Source: an uncultured Clostridium sp. (GTDB lineage: Bacteria; Bacillota; Clostridia; Clostridiales; Clostridiaceae). Taken from it: a DNA stretch of 32,398 nucleotides. Within the stretch, counting starts at the first letter, position 1; each line of letters starts with the position of its first letter. Under the pieces are notes generated by a model. The model did no database searches and was not told the DNA's origin. It worked only from the letters and a program-made list of their open reading frames with translations. The DNA is taken from contig CAKVLD010000035.1 of the NCBI GenBank assembly GCA_934755305.1, positions 1-32,398 of the forward strand. Direction: 5' to 3'. Below are positions 1-7,500 of this stretch, piece after piece. Made by a program: the position numbers and the translations under genes.

Positions 1-811
1 GTTCTAAATTCCTTCTAGAATTTCCGTCTATCGTCATATAATTAGCTATGTCATATTGCTCTAGGAAATTTATATTTGTAAGGCTCATCTTTTGAGTTTC
101 AAAAATATAATTTAAAAGTACCTTTGAAGCTGTCTTAGAAATATCATCTAATCCTTCAACTTCTACATCTGAAAATTGTTCTATAAGTTCTTTATCTGAA
201 ATAGTAAAATTCTTAAAATTTTTAACTGTTATTAAAGCGTTAGTTAAAGCATGAATTTCATTCATTAATTCCTTAGAAGTATTTACATCCATAATTATTT
301 CTTTAGGACTTATTTTTGATAATTCATCTAATAAAGTACTTCTTAAGTTTGTAAAAGATGTTGTTTTAAATTCTCCTGTACTTATATCTGTTGAAGCTAT
401 AGATATTTTATTGCCATCTTCTACTATAGCAACTAAATAAGTATTTAAGTTTTCTATAGTACTATTATTATCTATATATGTACCTGGGGTAACTACCTTT
501 ATAACATCTCTTTTTACAAGTCCTTTTGTAGTTGCTGGATCTTCTACTTGTTCCGCTATAGCAACTTTAAAACCTTGTGCTATAAGTCTTGATATATATG
601 TAGCTGCAGCATGGAATGGAATACCGCACATAGGTGCTCTTTCTTCTAAACCACAGTCCTTTCCTGTTAATACTAATTCTAATGCTCTTGATGCTATCTT
701 TGCATCTTCAAAGAACATTTCATAAAAGTCTCCTACTCTAAAAAATAAAATACAATCATTGTACTTATCTTTAACTTCTAAATATTGTCTCATCATTGGA
801 GATAAAGCCAT
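1..811 (-). CDS. mutS: DNA mismatch repair protein MutS, N-terminal part (runs off window edge)
   Basis: Mismatch-recognition ATPase of methyl-independent mismatch repair. Only the first 270 codons lie in the window; the ATPase half is beyond position 1. The start MALSPMMRQY and the mismatch-reading motif GDFYEMF (the Phe-x-Glu wedge, about residues 27-33) are plain, followed by the domain I pattern with CGIPFHA and the linker into domain II (AEQVEDP, VTPGTY). The ATG at 809-811 is set by a GAGGTG ribosome binding site at 821-826 with a 9-nt gap. A promoter-like sequence lies 60-90 bases upstream. In clostridia mutS usually leads into mutL and miaA, which would lie to the left of this window. 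Identification is by recognised family motifs and is very safe. Confidence 0.97.
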   Translation of the reverse strand, partial: MALSPMMRQYLEVKDKYNDCILFFRVGDFYEMFFEDAKIASRALELVLTGKDCGLEERAPMCGIPFHAAATYISRLIAQGFKVAIAEQVEDPATTKGLVKRDVIKVVTPGTYIDNNSTIENLNTYLVAIVEDGNKISIASTDISTGEFKTTSFTNLRSTLLDELSKISPKEIIMDVNTSKELMNEIHALTNALITVKNFKNFTISDKELIEQFSDVEVEGLDDISKTASKVLLNYIFETQKMSLTNINFLEQYDIANYMTIDGNSRRNLE

Positions 812-1202
812 CGTATTTTTCACCTCTATATATTTTTTGGTATAAAGCTAGACACTATCAAGCTTTCTTGTGTATTATACTATACTTTATTGGTAGATTA
901 AAGTACATAAAATATTTAAAAATTTTATAGAGAAGGAATTGTTCTCTAGTACTATCTGAATACATATCAATTATTAATTTGTTAATTTGTCCTTTATTTG
1001 CCCTGGGAGACAATCTCATAATTATCAATATAGATATATATTTTTTGAAAAATTATTAATAAGTATAGAAATATTTATTAACTTATAGTGGTAGCCAACA
1101 TATTAACTTAAGAATAAAATTTTTATTTAAATTTGGAATTAATTAGGTGTATTTTGAATATTATAGTAAATAAAGTGATATATTGAGAGGAGGATAAAAC
1201 AT
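812..1202. other. Intergenic region between divergent mutS and the MIF-like gene
   Basis: A 391-base non-coding stretch. It holds the mutS promoter candidate, a possible small branched structure at 902-953 (outer arms AGTAC/GTACT, inner hairpin AGAGAA/TTCTCT) and a 10-base direct repeat TATTAACTTA at 1076-1085 and 1101-1110, exactly 25 bases apart. No riboswitch consensus was recognised. The only strong translation signal is the AGAGGAGG before position 1203. Confidence 0.5.
874..902 (-). promoter_or_regulatory. Candidate sigma-A promoter for mutS
   Basis: On the minus strand a perfect TATAAT (874-879) is preceded by TTTAAT (897-902) with a 17-base spacer. The -10 box is ideal and the -35 box matches only weakly. 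It sits about 60 bases before the mutS start, which suits a short leader. This is inference from spacing only. Confidence 0.4.
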
Positions 1203-1547
1203 ATGCCTTACATTGATTCTAAAGTAACAGTATCTCTATCAGACAAAAAAAAGGAACTCCTAAAAAAAGAACTGGGCAAAATAGTAAACGATATTCCAGG
1301 TAAATCAGAAAATTTTTTAATGTTAGGATTTCAAGATAACTATTCTCTATATTTTAAAGGTCAAAAACTTGATTACGGTGCATTTATTGAAGTTAAATTA
1401 TTTGGTGGAGTTAGTGAAGATTCCTTAAAGAAAGTTACAAAAGAAATTTGTGATTTATATAAAGAGGAATTAAAAATCCCTCCTAAATCTATTTATGTTA
1501 AGTTTGAAGAGGTTGATACTTGGGGATGGAATGGAAGTAATCTATAA
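1203..1547 (+). CDS. MIF-like tautomerase superfamily protein
   Basis: A 114-residue protein matching the macrophage migration inhibitory factor/phenylpyruvate tautomerase family in length and pattern. It begins Met-Pro, so removal of Met would expose the N-terminal proline that is the catalytic base in this family. The C-terminal segment around WGWNGS matches the conserved GWNNST region of MIF, and the middle has the usual basic residue near position 33-35 (PGKS). It probably forms a trimer and catalyses keto-enol tautomerisation, although the physiological substrate is unknown. The start is supported by AGAGGAGG a few bases upstream. It is monocistronic and convergent with the SNF2 helicase gene. 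Family membership is confident; the cellular role is not. Confidence 0.88.
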   Translation: MPYIDSKVTVSLSDKKKELLKKELGKIVNDIPGKSENFLMLGFQDNYSLYFKGQKLDYGAFIEVKLFGGVSEDSLKKVTKEICDLYKEELKIPPKSIYVKFEEVDTWGWNGSNL

Positions 1548-1555
1548 AAGGGAAA

Positions 1556-1586
1556 AAGCCATAAAGCCTGGGGGGCATTATGACTT
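1556..1586 (+). other. Imperfect hairpin just after the MIF-like gene
   Basis: Arms AAGCCATAAAGCC and GGCATTATGACTT pair at 11 of 13 positions around a TGGGG loop, starting 8 bases after the stop codon. No U-run follows, so it is a poor intrinsic terminator; it may be an RNA 3' stabiliser or a decayed terminator. Confidence 0.4.
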
Positions 1587-1675
1587 AGCGATTAATTATT
1601 GTTACAAATGCAATTATTTATTCCAAACTCATAAAACCATAAATTTTATAGAGTAAAGAAGCTACTTAGAAAAAC

Positions 1676-1720
1676 AAAAGGAGTTTTATAAAATGTAATT
1701 AACATTTTTAAAACTCCTTT
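1676..1720. terminator. Bidirectional intrinsic terminator
   Basis: Arms AAAGGAGTTTTA and TAAAACTCCTTT form a strong stem flanked by A-rich and T-rich sequence on both sides. It lies between two convergent genes, the MIF-like tautomerase on + and the SNF2 helicase on -, and can serve both. Confidence 0.8.
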
Positions 1721-1769
1721 GTTTGATATTAGTATAAGATAATATGTAGATGCTGTAAATAGTCTTTCG

Positions 1770-4700
1770 TTAATTCTTTTCAAAAAAAGATAAAACTTCC
1801 TTTTCGCTTAAAGAATTAAAGTTTTCTCCTAGATTTACTTCTTCTCCTACGATTTTATCAATTAACTTTTTCTTTTCTTCTTGTAATTCTATAATTTTTT
1901 CTTCAATAGAGTTTTCTACTACCATCTTTATAACTTCAACAACTTTCTTTTGTCCAATTCTATGAGCTCTATCTGTGGCTTGGTCTTCAACTGCTGGATT
2001 CCACCATGGATCAAAATGAATTACTACATCCGCACTAGTTAAATTAAGTCCTGTCCCTCCTGCTTTTAATGAGATTAAAAACACCGAAGTATTATCATTA
2101 TTAAAGCTTTCTACAAGTGCTCCACGAGCTTTAGAAGGTGTAGAGCCATCTAAATAATAGAAACTTATATCTTCAAGCTTAAATTTAGCTGCAATATTTT
2201 TTAGAACAGAAGTAAACTGAGAAAATACCAGTATCTTATGTCCCTCTTCAATACTTTGATTTACCAATTCTATAAGTGCATCTATCTTGCCGCTTCCCCC
2301 TTTATAATTATCCATAACTACTGAAGGATCAAGGCATATCTGTCTTAACTTAGTTATAAATGATAGAATTTCTATTTTACTTTTTTTAAATTCATCATCT
2401 TCAATTTTCTTTTCAATAACTTTTTTTGCATAATTTGCAAAGGTTCCATAAACTTCTAGTTGCTTGTCGTTCATAGGTACTACTAGCTTCTTCTCAATTT
2501 TATCTGGCAACTCTTTTATAACATCTTTTTTATATCTTCTAAGAATAAATGGTTTTATAAGTCGTGTTAATTCTTCTATTATAACTGGATCTTCTGAAAG
2601 TCTTCTATGATATCTTGTAGTAAACTTTTTTTCATTATATAAATATCCTGGCATTATAAAATCAAATATTGACCAAAGTTCCATAAGTGAATTTTCAAGA
2701 GGTGTGCCTGTTAAGGCAAACTTTCTTTTAGCTTTAATAGCTTTACATACCTTAGCATTTTGAGAGTGCCCATTTTTTATATTTTGAGCCTCATCTAAAA
2801 TACAATAATCAAATTCAATATCTTTATATATTTCCAAATCTCTTTTAACTAGATTATATGTTGTAACTAGAACATCGTAATTATCTAAAGACTTTATAAT
2901 ATTTTCCCTTTCTTTAGGTGCACCATTTAAAACTCCTATTTTCAATGAAGGAGCAAACTTCTTAAATTCACTATTCCAGTTATAAACCAAAGAAGTTGGA
3001 GCTACTATTAATGTCTTACTCCCCTTGTTTGAAACTATAAAAGTAATAGTTTGAAGAGTTTTACCAAGCCCCATTTCATCTCCTAATATTCCACCAAATC
3101 CTAAGAAATCTAATGTTTTGAGCCAAGTATATCCTTCCTTTTGATAATTTCTAAGATTAGCATTTATATCATCAGGAAGTTCAAATCCTTTTCTTTTTAG
3201 ATTTTTAAGAGAATTACGTAAACTTTTAAGACCGCGTCTACCTTTTACATATCTAATACCCTCTTCTTCAAGGTAATCTTCTAAATACATCCCCTTACTT
3301 TTATGTATTTCTATAGTATTGTTAATTATATTGGAATCTTGTTCTAGAGAATCTATAAGTTTTAAGAACTTTTTAAGTTCTATTTCCTCTAAATCTAAGA
3401 ATTCACCTGATTTTAGTCTATAGTACTTTTTATTATTCCTAAAGGCATTTAATATATTTGCAACTTCTTCACTTGGAACATCTTCAATTTTAAATTTAAA
3501 ATCAAAATAATCGTATCTACCTTTTTTTATATCTGCCTTAAAGCTTCCTTGGTTTATTGACTTAATTGCAGTAAAATCGTCTGAATAAAATACTTCACCA
3601 TATTCCTGAAGTTCTAAAACATCTTCTTTAAAAAATTTAAATATATATTCTTCATCTTTAAAGAACATAAATTTATTATTAACAATTTCAAACCCTAATG
3701 CCCTAAGCTTTTCTACAACTTTATCTTCTTTATAATTATCTCTATAGATTATCTTTTCTTTAAATGTATCAAAATAATTAAATTCATATTTATCATAACA
3801 TACAATAAGCTTTAAAGTTATTTGATCTTCTTTGTCAAAATAGAATTTAAAACTTACTGGAGCTACTACAATTTTATTACTAATTCCTTCAGATAAAGCA
3901 ATATCTGTAGTGACTTTTTGCATTGATGGTACTAATTCAGATAATACTCTATGTTCTTCAGATTTTGTAAAGAATATAGTATTACCATGATTAAAAGCTT
4001 CTATATATGGTTTTAACCTATCTATTTGTTCCTCAGGAGGTAAATATATAGTCGCGTCATATAAATAGACATCATCACTGTCTGTTAATGGTTCTGGTAC
4101 TCCTCTAGGAGCTTCGAGCTTTAGCATATTAGAAACTTCTCTAAGATTTAATGGTATCGGAATTTTATCCATAATAATTTCTGTTTCTATCTGTCTTGAA
4201 TAAAATCCAGTTCCTAAGAAAACTCTATAAGTAGAAACTATCGCCATAAACTGTCTAACTAAAGCTTTGGGAATTATTATTTGTTTGCCTTGAACAAATT
4301 TTTGTTCTACTTTTTTGTAAGAAGTACCTGACAAATCAATATCTTTTAAAAGTTCTATAAACTTAATTATCTTTTTATCTGATGAATTTAACTTTTGTTT
4401 AGTTATATCGAAGGTAAATTCTTTACCATATGTTATTGGAATTCTATTATATAAAGCAACTAAAAAGCCATCTATATCTTTTAAAGTATATAACTTGTTT
4501 GATTTTGTACTTTTTAATCCAATTCTAAATTCAGCAGCAAGCTTTCCTGTCCAAGATATCTTATTTATAATAACCTCAAGCTTTATATCTTCTCGATAAT
4601 CTTCTTTGCCTAATAAAAAGTCTAGCAAAGAGCTTTCTGTAGCATGAATTAATTCTTCTTTATTCTCTATTAAACCTAATTCATTTTTTATATCAGGATT

Positions 4701-5027
4701 ATTTTCAATTTCTTGAAGTAATTTGTAAAAACTTGCAACTATGTGCTTGCAAGTATAAGTTTTATTTCTTAAACTATGTTTTTCAAAATCTGAACAAGTA
4801 CAGTTAGAAAACTCTACTTCTTTAGTAATTTTATTTATATCTATTTTGCATGCATATTGACTAAATAGGTCTTCTGATATAACAGAAGTAATTATTTCAA
4901 TTTTTTCTGCATCTCCATAAACTTTAAAATCAGAAATTAAATCATTTTTTATAATTCTATCTGCTAATTTATCATTTTTGCCAAAAGTACTTTTATTAAA
5001 GCCTTCTAATAATGCTTGTTTTATCAT
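1770..5027 (-). CDS. SNF2-family helicase/ATPase with SWIM zinc finger
   Basis: A 1085-residue Swi2/Snf2-type double-stranded DNA translocase. The N-terminus carries a SWIM zinc finger with C76, C78, C93 and H95 (CTC...CKH). A long middle region fits the bacterial SNF2-associated domain. The motor follows: Walker A GDEMGLGKT near residue 650, DEAQ Walker B near 744, ALTGTPLEN (motif III), and in lobe 2 GGTGLNL, the FDPWWNPA motif and AHRIGQ (motif VI) near 1022. The length and domain order are normal for Firmicutes proteins of this class. They are thought to remodel DNA-protein or RNA polymerase complexes, but no specific substrate is established. The ATG has AGGTGA just upstream. The gene stands alone and ends at a strong terminator. 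Domain assignment is confident; function beyond translocation is inference. Confidence 0.95.
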   Translation of the reverse strand: MIKQALLEGFNKSTFGKNDKLADRIIKNDLISDFKVYGDAEKIEIITSVISEDLFSQYACKIDINKITKEVEFSNCTCSDFEKHSLRNKTYTCKHIVASFYKLLQEIENNPDIKNELGLIENKEELIHATESSLLDFLLGKEDYREDIKLEVIINKISWTGKLAAEFRIGLKSTKSNKLYTLKDIDGFLVALYNRIPITYGKEFTFDITKQKLNSSDKKIIKFIELLKDIDLSGTSYKKVEQKFVQGKQIIIPKALVRQFMAIVSTYRVFLGTGFYSRQIETEIIMDKIPIPLNLREVSNMLKLEAPRGVPEPLTDSDDVYLYDATIYLPPEEQIDRLKPYIEAFNHGNTIFFTKSEEHRVLSELVPSMQKVTTDIALSEGISNKIVVAPVSFKFYFDKEDQITLKLIVCYDKYEFNYFDTFKEKIIYRDNYKEDKVVEKLRALGFEIVNNKFMFFKDEEYIFKFFKEDVLELQEYGEVFYSDDFTAIKSINQGSFKADIKKGRYDYFDFKFKIEDVPSEEVANILNAFRNNKKYYRLKSGEFLDLEEIELKKFLKLIDSLEQDSNIINNTIEIHKSKGMYLEDYLEEEGIRYVKGRRGLKSLRNSLKNLKRKGFELPDDINANLRNYQKEGYTWLKTLDFLGFGGILGDEMGLGKTLQTITFIVSNKGSKTLIVAPTSLVYNWNSEFKKFAPSLKIGVLNGAPKERENIIKSLDNYDVLVTTYNLVKRDLEIYKDIEFDYCILDEAQNIKNGHSQNAKVCKAIKAKRKFALTGTPLENSLMELWSIFDFIMPGYLYNEKKFTTRYHRRLSEDPVIIEELTRLIKPFILRRYKKDVIKELPDKIEKKLVVPMNDKQLEVYGTFANYAKKVIEKKIEDDEFKKSKIEILSFITKLRQICLDPSVVMDNYKGGSGKIDALIELVNQSIEEGHKILVFSQFTSVLKNIAAKFKLEDISFYYLDGSTPSKARGALVESFNNDNTSVFLISLKAGGTGLNLTSADVVIHFDPWWNPAVEDQATDRAHRIGQKKVVEVIKMVVENSIEEKIIELQEEKKKLIDKIVGEEVNLGENFNSLSEKEVLSFFEKN

Positions 5028-5157
5028 ATATATTCACCTGCTCTATAAAAATTAAGTATATTATAGCATTTTAAAAATGTAGTTCCTAGTTTTTATGTAT
5101 CAAAATAATAGAACAAAATATAAAAAAGCGCATATAGTTATATTAAAATACTCAAAT

Positions 5158-5206
5158 GTTAAGGTTTATACATTAACCTCCAAAGAGTTAATATGTATAC
5201 CTTAAC
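5158..5206 (+). promoter_or_regulatory. Long inverted repeat before the SatD-like gene (operator or RNA switch)
   Basis: Arms GTTAAGGTTTATACATTAA (5158-5176) and TTAATATGTATACCTTAAC (5188-5206) are near-complementary over 19 bases with an 11-base loop containing CCTCC. The repeat ends only a few bases before the AGGTG ribosome binding site (about 5211-5215) of the gene at 5221. There is no U-tract, so it is not a terminator. It could be a dimeric repressor site or an RNA hairpin affecting ribosome access. Confidence 0.55.
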
Positions 5207-5220
5207 TAATAGGTGTATAT

Positions 5221-5592
5221 ATGTATAAAGTAATTATTTGTGATATTCAATCATCTAGGTATATAAAAAACAGAATTGAAGTTCAAAAGAAACTTTTAAA
5301 AATTTTAGCTCAGTGTAATACTAAATTTAAAAAGTGGATAATATGTGATTTTAAAATTACAGCAGGTGATGAATGGGAAGGACTATTAAAATTAGATTCA
5401 AAAGAAAAAAATATATTAGATTATTTTAAAAATAACTTACCTTCTAATATTAAGTTTTATGTAGGTATAGGTATTGGAGATTTAAGCATTAATGATTTTA
5501 CTATGGATGTTAATTTACTAGATGGCGAAGCTTTTATTAAAGCAAGAGAAAGTTTGAATTACAATAAAAAATATAACAATATATATTATTAA
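5221..5592 (+). CDS. SatD-like core protein, short form
   Basis: A 123-residue paralogue of the N-terminal half of the SatD protein encoded at 6572-7327. Shared landmarks are D8 with SR at 12-13 (CDIQSSR), GDEW at 49-52, the glycine-rich GIGIGDL near 82-88 and DGEAFIKAR at 101-109. These fall at the same spacing in both proteins and together resemble a nucleotidyl-cyclase-like alpha/beta core. The protein stops straight after that core, lacking the C-terminal helical region of the longer paralogue. The start has AGGTG upstream and a long inverted repeat in its leader. It is convergent with the DUF3307-satD pair. It could be a regulator or decoy partner of SatD, or a truncated copy; the intact motifs and clean reading frame favour a functional gene. 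No biochemical function is known to me. Confidence 0.75.
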   Translation: MYKVIICDIQSSRYIKNRIEVQKKLLKILAQCNTKFKKWIICDFKITAGDEWEGLLKLDSKEKNILDYFKNNLPSNIKFYVGIGIGDLSINDFTMDVNLLDGEAFIKARESLNYNKKYNNIYY

Positions 5593-5600
5593 AAAGATCT

Positions 5601-5649
5601 GTTGAGTTGCAGTACTTTTACCGCAACCAATAGACCTGCTATTTTCAAC
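5601..5649. repeat. Compact three-stem nested inverted-repeat element
   Basis: Outer arms GTTGA/TCAAC (5601-5605, 5645-5649) enclose two hairpins placed back to back: GTTGCAGTA/TACCGCAAC (5606-5614, 5619-5627, one mismatch) and AATAG/CTATT (5629-5633, 5639-5643). Almost every base is paired, giving a three-way junction of 49 bases. It lies between the convergent SatD-like and DUF3307 genes and is richer in G+C than the surrounding intergenic DNA. It may act as a transcript end structure or be a small mobile palindromic element. Confidence 0.5.
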
Positions 5650-5714
5650 TTTATAATTGCTTGAATATATAATCAATTCACATTATTTTGCACTACAAGT
5701 TTTTATATTCATAT

Positions 5715-6575
5715 CTAAATGATATTAGATATACATACCCCTCCTATTATTGCTATTACAAAACTCAAAAAAGTACCTATAATATAATATTCTGTAAAGC
5801 TATCATTATCAAATTTTTTATATCTAGCTATAGATTTTAATGTTAGTACTAAAGCTATTGCAGTAGCATGATTTAAAACTATACCTAAGATTATAAACAG
5901 CCTTTCTAAAATACCTATTAAAAATCCACCACGATTTGCTTCATTATTAGAATTAGTGTAAGGTACAGTTTTTATACTATTTAATAAAAATTTTGAAAAA
6001 TAAGCTGCTTCAAAAGTGCAAATTAATAATATATATATAATTGCTAATACTTTTTCATGAACATAATTTGTTGTTTTTATGTTTACTATTAAATTATATA
6101 GATCATTTAAATTAAAGTTATATAGTAAATTAAAAATTAATATTATACTTCCAAGATGGAAAATTTGATCTAAAATAAATACTATTAGATTTATTCTGTC
6201 TTCATTAGTATCTAAGGAAAAAGTACCTAACTGAATCTTTTGAAAAACACTATTAATCAAAGACTCTATATTCTTTGGTAAATTCACAAGAAATGGCTTT
6301 AAGATATCTATAAAAAAATGACAAGTACATATACATATTAGAAGTAAGAACAGCTTGTCCGATTTTATATGAGATGTTTTATCTATAATTTTAATTAATA
6401 TATATAATGTTAATCCATGTGTAATACTATGAATTCCATTAAATACGCAAGACCTTTTTAACCTTGTAAAGCCTTCATAATCTGAAGAGGATCTACCTTT
6501 TGCAATTGCATTAGATTGAAATAAAAAATCACCAAGTATATGAGCTATAAGTGAGAGTAAAAATAATGAATTCAT
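5715..6575 (-). CDS. DUF3307 family polytopic membrane protein
   Basis: A 286-residue, very hydrophobic protein with about seven to eight predicted membrane segments. It fits the DUF3307 family: an N-terminal AHILGDFLFQS motif (H, D and Q conserved), a paired-histidine helix (HSITH), a later CHFFIDILKP motif, and LDQIFH. The C-terminal third has the further family pattern IGILERLF, LKSIARY and EYYIIGTFLS. Recurrent His/Asp/Lys/Gln residues within helices suggest a membrane-embedded active or metal site; this is inference. Its ATG overlaps the satD stop codon by 4 bases (ATGA), so the two are translationally coupled. satD-type and DUF3307 genes are often neighbours in other bacteria, which supports a shared function. 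The function of the family is unknown. Confidence 0.85.
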   Translation of the reverse strand: MNSLFLLSLIAHILGDFLFQSNAIAKGRSSSDYEGFTRLKRSCVFNGIHSITHGLTLYILIKIIDKTSHIKSDKLFLLLICICTCHFFIDILKPFLVNLPKNIESLINSVFQKIQLGTFSLDTNEDRINLIVFILDQIFHLGSIILIFNLLYNFNLNDLYNLIVNIKTTNYVHEKVLAIIYILLICTFEAAYFSKFLLNSIKTVPYTNSNNEANRGGFLIGILERLFIILGIVLNHATAIALVLTLKSIARYKKFDNDSFTEYYIIGTFLSFVIAIIGGVCISNII

Positions 6576-7327
6576 GTATAATTACTCTCTTGACTCATAT
6601 TAAAAGTATATAATTTAAGTAATTCTTTAATATACTTCTTATTATTATTAAAAGTAAAGTATTCAGCTGAATTTAGTTTTTGTGAAATGCTTGATTTTGA
6701 ATTTGCAACTCCTTCCTCTACCATTTTGCTATAAGATTTAAACTTCTCATATAATTTAATCGTATCAAGTTGTTTGGGAGTAATTTTATTAAATAATATT
6801 TCTGTATTTTCTATAAGCACATTTATCAGGCTATTTAAGCTACCTATAGTAGAAGCTTCATCATCTAAAGAAGTTAAAGCAACTTCTTTAAAATAGTCCT
6901 CTTCTTTAAATAGATAACAAGGATTAGCTTTAAAGAAAATCTTATTTAGTTTTGAATTAAGATTTTGATTTTTTCCTTTTGCTATATTAAGAGCTTTTCT
7001 AGCATATATAAAAGCTTCTCCATCCATCTCAGAAGTAGAATTATATATTTTTGTACTTATGGAACCAAAACCTATACCGGAATAAGATTTTATGTTAATA
7101 TCATGTAAAAACATATTAATTTCGTTTACTATGTTATAGCTTTCTTCAGGAGCTTTTAATATTATTTGCCATTCATCACCTAAAGTAAAAGTAATATTTG
7201 TAGCTAATATATCTGAATATTTTATATTTAATTGTTTAAAATATAATTTTAAAGAGTCTTGAATGGATACTCTATTTCTAAGTTTTCTAGAGCCAACAAT
7301 ATCCATATTTATTACACTATATATCAC
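6572..7327 (-). CDS. SatD family protein (cyclase-like core plus probable HTH)
   Basis: A 251-residue SatD family protein, named after satD of the Streptococcus mutans acid-tolerance locus. The N-terminal half has D9 and SR 13-14 (NMDIVGSR), GDEW 50-53, GIGFGS from 84 and DGEAFIYAR 102-110. Metal-type aspartates, a glycine-rich strand and a D...A.R helix in this order resemble class III nucleotidyl cyclases, though the Asn that normally precedes the Arg is replaced by Phe. The C-terminal region, about residues 180-235, is helical and looks like a helix-turn-helix (TPKQLDTIKLYEKF...ANSKSSISQKLNSA). The start is GTG (7325-7327), chosen because AAGAGGAA lies 7-8 bases upstream. It overlaps the DUF3307 gene by 4 bases. 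Family call is confident; cyclase relationship and DNA binding are inference. Confidence 0.82.
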   Translation of the reverse strand: MIYSVINMDIVGSRKLRNRVSIQDSLKLYFKQLNIKYSDILATNITFTLGDEWQIILKAPEESYNIVNEINMFLHDINIKSYSGIGFGSISTKIYNSTSEMDGEAFIYARKALNIAKGKNQNLNSKLNKIFFKANPCYLFKEEDYFKEVALTSLDDEASTIGSLNSLINVLIENTEILFNKITPKQLDTIKLYEKFKSYSKMVEEGVANSKSSISQKLNSAEYFTFNNNKKYIKELLKLYTFNMSQESNYT

Positions 7328-7452
7328 TTTAATTCCTCTTTTCAGTAAGATTTATTATAATTTATATCAATAAGTTTAATTACATATTTATTATTATAAT
7401 ACAATTTGTTAAAAATATACACACTAGTATATAAATTTTTCTTAAATTAATA

Positions 7453-7485
7453 AAAAACTGATATGTTAGACACACATCAGTTTTT
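7453..7485 (-). terminator. Intrinsic terminator of miaB
   Basis: On the minus strand, AAAAACTGATGTG pairs with CATATCAGTTTTT through a short loop and ends in a T-run. It begins about 16 bases after the miaB stop codon. Confidence 0.85.
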
Positions 7486-7500
7486 AGTTCTAGTATAGAT

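Noticed and set aside
812..1202. Possible riboswitch or T-box in the long leader before the MIF-like gene.
   Set aside because: No T-box GGGTGG-type motif and none of the common riboswitch cores was found; the structure seen is weak and AT-rich.
5593..5665. A P-loop-like peptide (ENSRSIGCGKSTATQQ) on the minus strand, suggesting an ATPase gene fragment.
   Set aside because: The same bases form the three-stem paired element at 5601-5649, the frame has no start signal and nothing else ATPase-like lies nearby, so chance is more likely.
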